Assembly: GCA_964016985.1 (NCBI GenBank)
Contig: OZ024821.1
Span: 126,568,075 to 126,632,074 of the forward strand
DNA length: 64,000 nt
Direction of reading: 5' to 3'
Source of the DNA: Anodontia alba
Taxonomy: Eukaryota > Mollusca > Bivalvia > Lucinida > Lucinidae
Shown here: piece after piece, positions 58,419 through 64,000 of the stretch
Layout of the letters: every line of letters starts with the position of its first letter
Numbering within the stretch: position 1 is the first letter of the stretch
Program-made: the position numbers and the translations under genes
The notes under the pieces: generated by a model
What the model saw: only the letters and a program-made list of their open reading frames with translations
Databases searched by the model: none
Told to the model about the DNA's origin: nothing

Positions 58419-58626
58419 TTAACCCTTTCATCCCTGAGTTTCTAAAGTAGACTCTTCTTTGATTTCAGACATGTTCATTGTTGCAGATGGAGGTGACATT
58501 CAAAAGTGAATGGCAAACAGTGTAGATCCTGATCAGCTGGCTCATAATGAGCCAAATCATCTAGATCAACATTGTAAATGTATGTAAAGGTATATATATG
58601 TTTTGGTCTGCGGGGCTGAAAGAGTT
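58419..58626. mobile_element. TTAA-bounded MITE, subfamily CCCTTTCATCCCTGAG (right end decayed)
   Basis: The left end is TTAA CCCTTTCATCCCTGAG. The right end CGGGGCTGAAAGAGTTA is diverged and lacks a clean TTAA. It contains PAL-70 at 58510-58580. The right part of a related element is at 39841-40018. Confidence 0.6.
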
Positions 58627-59863
58627 ACACACACACACAAACACACACACACCTCTTCATCTTAACTTTATCTGGACCTTTTAGCAGTAATCTGGAAAAC
58701 ACCCTGGCCTAGTGATAAACTACTCTGACAGCTGTTTTGTTGGTTTTGTGAAAGGATTTAATCCTCTGGAGTCTTCTGATAAACATGGCAATTATTGATT
58801 ATTGACTCCTCCGTCAGGCAGTTATAACCACGCCCACGTGAATTTCCTTAGACAAACTTTGTACTGATATACCTGTGCTTACCTGTAAAAAGCATGTGTT
58901 GATTTGTTTAACTAAAAACATTGACAACTACCTTATTAGCTATTTTGAATGGTCAGTTGCGGTTGTCAGTTAAATGGTCAAGTGACTTGATGGAGGAGTC
59001 AAATGAGCAGGGGAACAGCATTTCCTACAAGACTGCACGTGCCCAGGAAAGACTCCTATCAATCTGCACAGTCTGATCAGAGCTTTCACAGGACATTCTG
59101 TGGGCAGCAAAAGATCTAAAGCATCATTAGCAAAGACTTATCAGCCTGTGTGGCTGTGCAGGCTGACCTGAATCTTTGCTGGGTGCACATACAATTTTTT
59201 AGGTTTTGCTGTGCACTAGCTCAAGTGAGATGAGAGAGAAGACCATATAATATAGCTCTGGGTAACAGGGATAGCCACATAAGATTTTTACATCTTTCTG
59301 CATGAAAACACGTGTTGTGGGTACTCATTAGAAGTAGGCCACAAAGACATAGTTTCATGCAGAAATGAGTAAAACATTTGTAGATACTAATATATACTAA
59401 TATCCCTGATATTAACAGAGAAGACTATTAACACAGTCTGGTCAGGGTTTGCCCTTTATGTGCTCACATCCTTTTGGACTTGCAGTAACTGATAAAGACT
59501 GATAAAACTTCATAGATGTACATCTATAAACTATAGTCTTCTCTGTTTACAGGATTTACTCTAAATGTTTGGGCAGTCATGCCTGAGCAAACATTGTAGA
59601 CTCAGATCAAACTGCTCCTTCAGAAGCCATTTGATCAGGGTCTGTACTATTTACCATTCAGCCATATTTTAGACATTACCAGCAAGTCAAATGGACTGTT
59701 TTAAATTTGAAGAGAAGTACAAGGTAGTATTAAGCTGTCTGAGAAATGGTAAACAGTAAAGATCCTGACTAGGCTGCATCATCTGATATGCAGCCACATA
59801 GTGGATATATGTGTTTTCCCTCTGCACATCACTAACTGAAGAATGTCCTAGTTTTTAACAGTC
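58627..59863. other. Intergenic DNA downstream of the minus-strand ATPase-like exon
   Basis: It starts with a short (CA)n run (58627-58653). PAL-70-like sequence is at 59584-59655 and a GTGGGTACTCATTAGAAG relic at 59316-59345. It may hold the 3' UTR of the minus-strand gene; no polyadenylation signal is convincing. Confidence 0.4.
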
Positions 59864-59971
59864 TCATCGCCTCTTCACTTTTCCAGCACCAAATACAAAC
59901 ATTAGAACTCTGTCTATCACAAATGCACCAATAATGTCTGCAGCAACAACTCCGAGCACTGTTGTACGGAA
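59864..59971 (-). CDS. ATP13A1: Last coding exon of a probable ATP13A1-type P5A ATPase
   Basis: Read on the minus strand, a TTTTTGTTTCAG acceptor is followed by 35 codons and TGA (59866-59864). The peptide begins FRTTVLGVVAADIIGAFVID and ends RVLMFVFGAGKVKRR. A hydrophobic helix followed by 'DRVLxFxFG' and a short basic tail is what I recall for the C-terminus of ATP13A1, the ER P5A-type ATPase that removes misinserted transmembrane helices. Seen: splice site, phase-0 frame, one membrane segment, stop. Inferred: identity, from one short exon. No catalytic domain is in the window; upstream exons would lie at higher coordinates, beyond 64000 or unrecognised. Confidence 0.55.
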   Translation of the reverse strand, partial: FRTTVLGVVAADIIGAFVIDRVLMFVFGAGKVKRR

Positions 59972-60002
59972 CTGAAACAAAAAATAGCCAGTCATGTAAA
60001 TT

Positions 60003-60110
60003 GAGTTGAGGTTTTACAGCCCAGTCAACACATTAAGGTCATGTCGAGCTGGTCAGTTTACCTAACCACACTTTTTCCTGGGCAGGATTAGTCCTCAAAA
60101 CAGTTAAAGG
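60003..60110 (-). mobile_element. SINE 3' domain, diverged copy
   Basis: On the minus strand it reads AGGACTAATCCTGCCC, TGTGGTTAGGTAAACTGACC and GGGCTGTAAAACCTCAACTC, matching the 3' domain of the 914-1215 SINE. It lies about 30 bp upstream (minus strand) of the ATPase-like exon acceptor. Confidence 0.8.
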
Positions 60111-60683
60111 CTCCATATTTCTCAAAAATAGACATTTTTTATCCAAGAAAGGTTTAATAAATTGATTTATCATATATTTACTAGAAAATATATGTTCATT
60201 TTGCATATGCGATACTAACATGGCTTTCAAGCACATATCATTCTTATGATGCGCAAAAGTATGATAATGGGTCACATGGGTAATACAGATTTTTTGCATG
60301 GGCAAAAAAAACCATATCACCTGGTCATGTGGGTGATTCAGCTTTTTTGCCTATTCAAAAAACCCATATCACCACATTCGGAAGACTCAGCTGTCTTGCC
60401 TTTGACTCCCCATATGATTTCAAATAGGCAAACAAATCTATGATAAATAGATTATGATATGGTATGGGTATCTCGGGTTGATATGGGCACAGGCGCTTGA
60501 AGTTTGGTCCATCGAACGTACTTAAAATGTCCATATATATACATATATATAAATTCTGAAGCAATTTTAAAGAAATTGCCAGGTGTGCAAGCGCCGTTCC
60601 GGAGCCATTGCGCCTCTGACTTCCGCAACACCGCAGCGAATGTTGCACGGCAACGTCAAAATGTTCGACGTCAATTTATAAAA

Positions 60684-60809
60684 ATGGCAGATGAAAAGTT
60701 TGAGCTAGCGATAAAGCGGGGCTTGGAGGGGCATACCTTGTTTATTTCCGGGCAATGTAGAACCGGAAAGACATTCTTCTTACGGAAATGCCAAGATACA
60801 AACTTTTAA
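60684..60809 (+). CDS. Short orphan ORF with Walker A motif
   Basis: 41 codons and TAA: MADEKFELAIKRGLEGHTLF, then ISGQCRTGKTFFLRK. GQCRTGKT fits the P-loop consensus GxxxxGKT, preceded by a hydrophobic strand (TLFISG) as in real P-loop NTPases. 'GHxxFIxGxxGTGK' resembles the start of PIF1-like helicase domains, but no Walker B or later motif follows. The surrounding 200 bp are unusually CpG-rich for this window, so it may be a first exon or a gene fragment. An in-frame longer ORF starts at 60504 in AT-rich DNA, but the Met at 60684 is the more natural start. Function unassigned. Confidence 0.35.
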   Translation: MADEKFELAIKRGLEGHTLFISGQCRTGKTFFLRKCQDTNF

Positions 60810-61440
60810 AATCGCGATTTTCAGTGTTCTAACTTATGTTGAATTTTAATTTGTGTACATTGCCCCAAAGTATCGTGCAATTTATCCGGCTATGACTGCT
60901 GAAAGAGCCAAAGACAATTTTGCTCGAGATTGGTTACAGATACTTGGGGTCAGTAGAGCAAGGGTTAGTTGAGCAAGGGTCAGTAGAGCAGTGCCAATCA
61001 TATACTTGGCAGCGCTGAAACAGAGGGTCATTCGGCACGCACAGCCATACTATGCCATATAAAGGAAGTTACCCCCAAACACTGCCCCCAGCACCCCCCA
61101 CCCCCGCCACCCCCAGACCAAAACACTACGATACCTTTTATTTTCCGGATCTTTAAAAGTGCGATCACTATGTCTCCAACATTATGATAACCCTATAATA
61201 ATTCATAAATCCAAATCCTAATCAGTGTGATTAATAAAAGTGTGTTGTCTATGGACTTGTTCTCAGCTGACATTGTCTTACCACTACACCGATCACGTAA
61301 TGAAGACGTCACATATCAGTAATTGCAAGACGTCACAGGTCAATAATAACCACCTATAAATACCTCACGAAATGACCATTATAAAGACAGTTATCCACTT
61401 AAGTTAAAGTCGCGTATAGAATTTGTACTTATTTTTTTTT
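60810..61440. other. Unassigned DNA with a short direct repeat
   Basis: GGGTCAGTAGAGCAAGGGTT and GAGCAAGGGTCAGTAGAGCA at 60948-60993 form a 16-18-bp direct repeat. C-rich runs occur at 61083-61115. No gene is evident. Confidence 0.4.
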
Positions 61441-61443
61441 TTT

Positions 61444-61564
61444 AGCTCACCAGAGCCGAGCTCCGGGGGTAGCTTAGGCCTAGAGGATAAGCAGTTGTCC
61501 GTCTATCTGCCATATGATATCAGGCCTTCTGCCTTTTTTTATTGGTTGCCATGGAATACAAAAT

Positions 61565-61599
<35 letters not shown>

Positions 61600-61660
61600 A
61601 ATAAAAGAAAAATAATAAAATAAACAAATAAACAAATAAAAGTAATCTTCTCAGAAACCA
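61444..61660 (+). mobile_element. Truncated LHE-type head and poly-A
   Basis: The head AGCTCACCAGAGCCGAGCTC then GGGGGTAGCTTAGG follows a T run. It soon ends in a 36-base A run (61568-61597 region) with AAATAAAC repeats. Only the 5' hairpin region and about 100 bp remain. Confidence 0.55.
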
Positions 61661-61746
61661 TAATTATATTATAGAGGGCTAATATAAACCATATTAGCCG
61701 ATTCAGGTTTTGTGGTTTTTTTTTTTTTGTGAGTTTTATTTTTACA

Positions 61747-62190
61747 GCTCACCAGAGCCGAGCTCAGGGGGATTTGTAGGATAGGCAGTCGTCCGTCGTC
61801 GTCTGGCGTCAACACTTTCAAATGACATCTCATTACGAAAACATGCCTATTCAAATAAACTGAAAATTTTAGCACCATAAATGAAAAAATTCAGATAAAA
61901 AATTCTGATATTTTTCATATTTCTGCACAAAACATAGATTGTTGGTACTCGTTAGAACCGCCTCGACGAGGCGGTTCTAACGAGTACCCACAATCTATGT
62001 TTTTGAGCAGAAATAAGAAAAATAATGCATACCCCTGTAAACCCCAGTTTTACTACATAAAAGTGGGGTTTGAGGGGGTCAAAATATTATAGGTATGTTT
62101 TCGTGATGTCCTCTGAAACCAGTGGGCTGATTGGATCCAAATTTCATCTTTAGCGTCCTTGGGCTGGGGGATTTATAGTTTATGTTTTTT
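61747..62190 (+). mobile_element. Truncated LHE-type element interrupted by FB-1d
   Basis: The head AGCTCACCAGAGCCGAGCTC is followed by CAGTCGTCCGTCGTCGTCTG and TTTCAAATGACATCT, then FB-1d. It resumes CCTCTGAAACCAGTGGGCTG. Removing FB-1d restores the usual 'GACATCTCCTCTGAAACC' unit. Confidence 0.7.
61831..62108. mobile_element. FB-1 palindromic element, copy d
   Basis: The left end is CATTACGAAAACATGCCTAT and the right end ATAGGTATGTTTTCGTGATG, about 20-bp inverted ends. The centre GTACTCGTTAGAACCGCC / GGCGGTTCTAACGAGTAC is a perfect palindrome around TCGA. This is the cleanest copy. Confidence 0.9.
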
Positions 62191-62208
62191 TTTTTTTTTT
62201 TTTTTTTT

Positions 62209-62430
62209 TAGCTCACCAGAGCCGAAAGCTCCGGGGGTGTGGGGGGGGGGGGGGTGGAGGGGGGCTTATAGGATAGGCAGTTTTCCGTCGCTGTCTGTCG
62301 TATGTCACCTGTTGTTTGGCATCACTACTTTCAACTTGACATATCCTCCGAAGCCACTAGGCCGATTTGGCCCAAATTCCATCTGCAATATCCTTGGTCT
62401 GAGGGATTAAAAATTTGTATTTTTTTTTAT
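62209..62430 (+). mobile_element. Truncated LHE-type head with G run
   Basis: A T run precedes AGCTCACCAGAGCCGAAAGC, then GGGGG(T) runs with up to about 14 consecutive G at 62238-62256, and CCGTCGCTGTCTGTCG. One partial unit (CATATCCTCCGAAGCCACTA) follows. Confidence 0.6.
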
Positions 62431-63144
62431 TATTAAAATCGGCTGTTTGGATTGATTGCCATGGCAAAATAGTTTGCATAGACTGATAATGGGGTAAATT
62501 GAGAAATGGTATTTACTGCCAAAAAAAAAGGGTAACAGAAAAGTCCAGGAAATGATACAATCACAAACCGCTGCCCCTCCCAGATACCAAGAGGATGAGG
62601 AGACAGACAAAACCGAACAAGCGCAAATCGAACAAACGTACGAAAATCACCAAGATTAGCTCTCTTTTCCCTATGCGAGGTAATCTCAAAGCTGAAATGC
62701 CAGGAAAAAAACACGAGAACAAAATAACACAAGGAAAGACATAAAACAAATTGCCTCGTAGAATAAAACACGAAGGAACAAAGAGAAATACTAACACCGG
62801 GACCACTGCCTTAGGACAGTCAGTAGAATAAACCAGCGGGGTGGTGGGGGTTTTAAAGCATTTTTACAGCTAGGCAACTTCAACCTGGGTCCCGATGCAA
62901 CTCTTAATATAGAAATATATAAAAATTCGATTCGCATAAAGGCTCCTAACTCAGTCAATGCATCGAAGCGAAAACATAAAAATCAAATTCATCACTATGA
63001 TAAACAAAGACGAGTACTCAAGGCTAATTCTATTGTGTGACAGAGTAAATGAAAACTCATAAATGTGGCTGAACCACGCCAAGCCATTGCAGATATTTTG
63101 ACAAAACTTTTATGGAAATGTTCCTTGAGTAATCTTCTGTCAGC
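62431..63144. other. Unassigned CpG-containing DNA with overlapping open frames
   Basis: Open frames occur on both strands at 62433-62806. The plus-strand frame is Lys/Arg-rich (TKPNKRKSNKRTKITKIS) and the minus frames are Phe/Leu-rich mirror images. None shows a domain I know. It could be part of an unrecognised retroelement. Confidence 0.3.
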
Positions 63145-63325
63145 CATATACAGTGCGTATTCTTTCACCAGGTATTAACAACTGCCCTTCTTTAATCAGC
63201 GGAAGGGAGAGAAGTACCATAGAAAAAAATCATGATCAATCTCCATGAAAGAATGGTGCCGACCCCGGCAGGCATCGAATCCGCGTCCTCCAGATCACCT
63301 GAAGTACCAAGGCCAGCAATAAATA
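63145..63325 (-). mobile_element. SINE head and core fragment
   Basis: On the minus strand it has GGTGATCTGGAGGACGCGGA, the B box GATTCGATGCC, CATTCTTTCATGGAGATT and the core GATTAAAGAAGGGCAGTTGT, parallel to 914-1085. The 3' domain is missing. The open frame 63192-63377 is derived from it. Confidence 0.7.
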
Positions 63326-64000
63326 AAAGTATTCGTTTGTTTGATATATTCTTATGAAAGAATACATTATACCCCATTTAATTTATCTCAAATAAACAGT
63401 GTTGTGGTGCCCATGAGAACTGCCTTGACGAGGTGGCATTCTGGTGGGTACCCGCAGTACGTGTTTTCATGCAGAGTAGGGAAGGGGGTTGTCCACGGGT
63501 TGTCAACGATCTTTTCTTTCATGGGTTCCTCTGTCGGTTCTATCATTTGTATGATTTCGTGATTTTGATGTTCATGTTAGCCATTACTATTCATAATGAA
63601 CACATTAGTGCAAATAAAATTATTGTCTGTCTATTGCCTTAATACAATTTTTGGTTACTAACATACATGATGATAGATACATTTATGTATTGATGAAATT
63701 ATGCATATATTAAAGATCATGGTTTATACGGTAGGTCACAAGAACCGTAAAAATGATCTTTAGCGATAACAATTTATTTTACCATCATTCTTTGTTTTCT
63801 CTTCAGAAACCGTTCAAACAAAAAAAAAAAACAAAAAAAAAAAACAAAAAAAAACTACAAAAACAAAAACAACATGAAAACCAACAAATTCATTTCATGG
63901 GAACAGGGAACACAAGTCTAAAAATGAAGGGATCAGGGGAACAAATGTATTTTTGGGGAGCAGGGAACATAGATAAGTAAGATTTTGATTTTGGGGAACA
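63326..64000. other. Right edge: palindrome relic and A-rich tail
   Basis: 63398-63475 (GTGTTGTGGTGCCCATGAGA ... GGGTACCCGCAGTACGTG) is related to the FB-1 centre. 63820-63860 is A-rich. Near the edge AGGGAACA and GGGGAACA recur (63900-64000) as short degenerate repeats. No gene. Confidence 0.5.

Noticed and set aside
62433..62806. Hydrophobic minus-strand ORFs that could be membrane proteins
   Set aside because: They mirror a Lys/Arg-rich plus frame, start at no convincing context and match no family I know; left as unassigned DNA.

Overview
The window reads as nuclear DNA of a bivalve mollusc. Three things suggest this. A gene is split into short exons with GT-AG introns. The sequence is AT-rich and dense in short foldback and MITE-type elements. 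It also carries several long repeats with the AGCTCACC / AGATGGCCGCCAT / GTCCGTC themes that I associate with clam and mussel genomes. The species cannot be fixed from the sequence; a heterodont clam is my best guess.

Two host genes are visible. The main one is on the plus strand and covers about two thirds of the window. Nine coding exons between 2799 and 44521 join in a continuous reading frame, with every splice phase matching, and encode the last 524 residues of a DUF5054 protein (a large glycosidase/deacetylase-like family of unknown function). Its 5' exons lie to the left of the window. Its introns are long (the largest about 16.4 kb) and consist almost entirely of repeats. Near the right end, 59864-59971 on the minus strand looks like the last coding exon of an ATP13A1-type (P5A) ATPase whose other exons lie further right. 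The two genes converge across about 15 kb of repeats. A short plus-strand ORF with a perfect Walker A motif (60684-60809) sits in a small CpG-rich patch and is unassigned.

Layout. 1-2146: a 20-bp minisatellite in two blocks around a 180-bp tandem repeat that carries a complete tRNA-derived SINE. 2799-2967: first visible exon. 3124-8146: a MITE, then a long AGCTCACC repeat full of about 140-170-bp units. 9267-9492: exon. 9663-11631: foldbacks, a SINE fragment and a dead mariner nested inside a palindromic element. 12754-14925: a TTAA-bounded MITE, two exons, SINEs and foldbacks. 15211-34600: one exon (18082-18188) in a sea of tandem-unit repeats, plus a 449-bp perfect tandem duplication. 34626-44521: four exons, a second dead mariner, piggyBac-like TTAA elements and two palindromic FB-1 elements. 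44522-59863: intergenic repeats, including two nested long elements. 59864-64000: the ATP13A1-like exon, truncated repeat heads, SINE pieces and homopolymers.

The most interesting structure is in the repeats. Several unrelated repeat families share one plan: a hairpin at the 5' end, then CCGTCCGTC-rich DNA, then tandem units of about 130-180 bp. One of them also ends in a 3' hairpin followed by TCTTG or TCTAG. A set of small elements bounded by TTAA also falls into subfamilies by terminal repeat, and most carry the same internal ~70-bp palindrome. I searched nothing; all family names come from reading the sequence and general knowledge.
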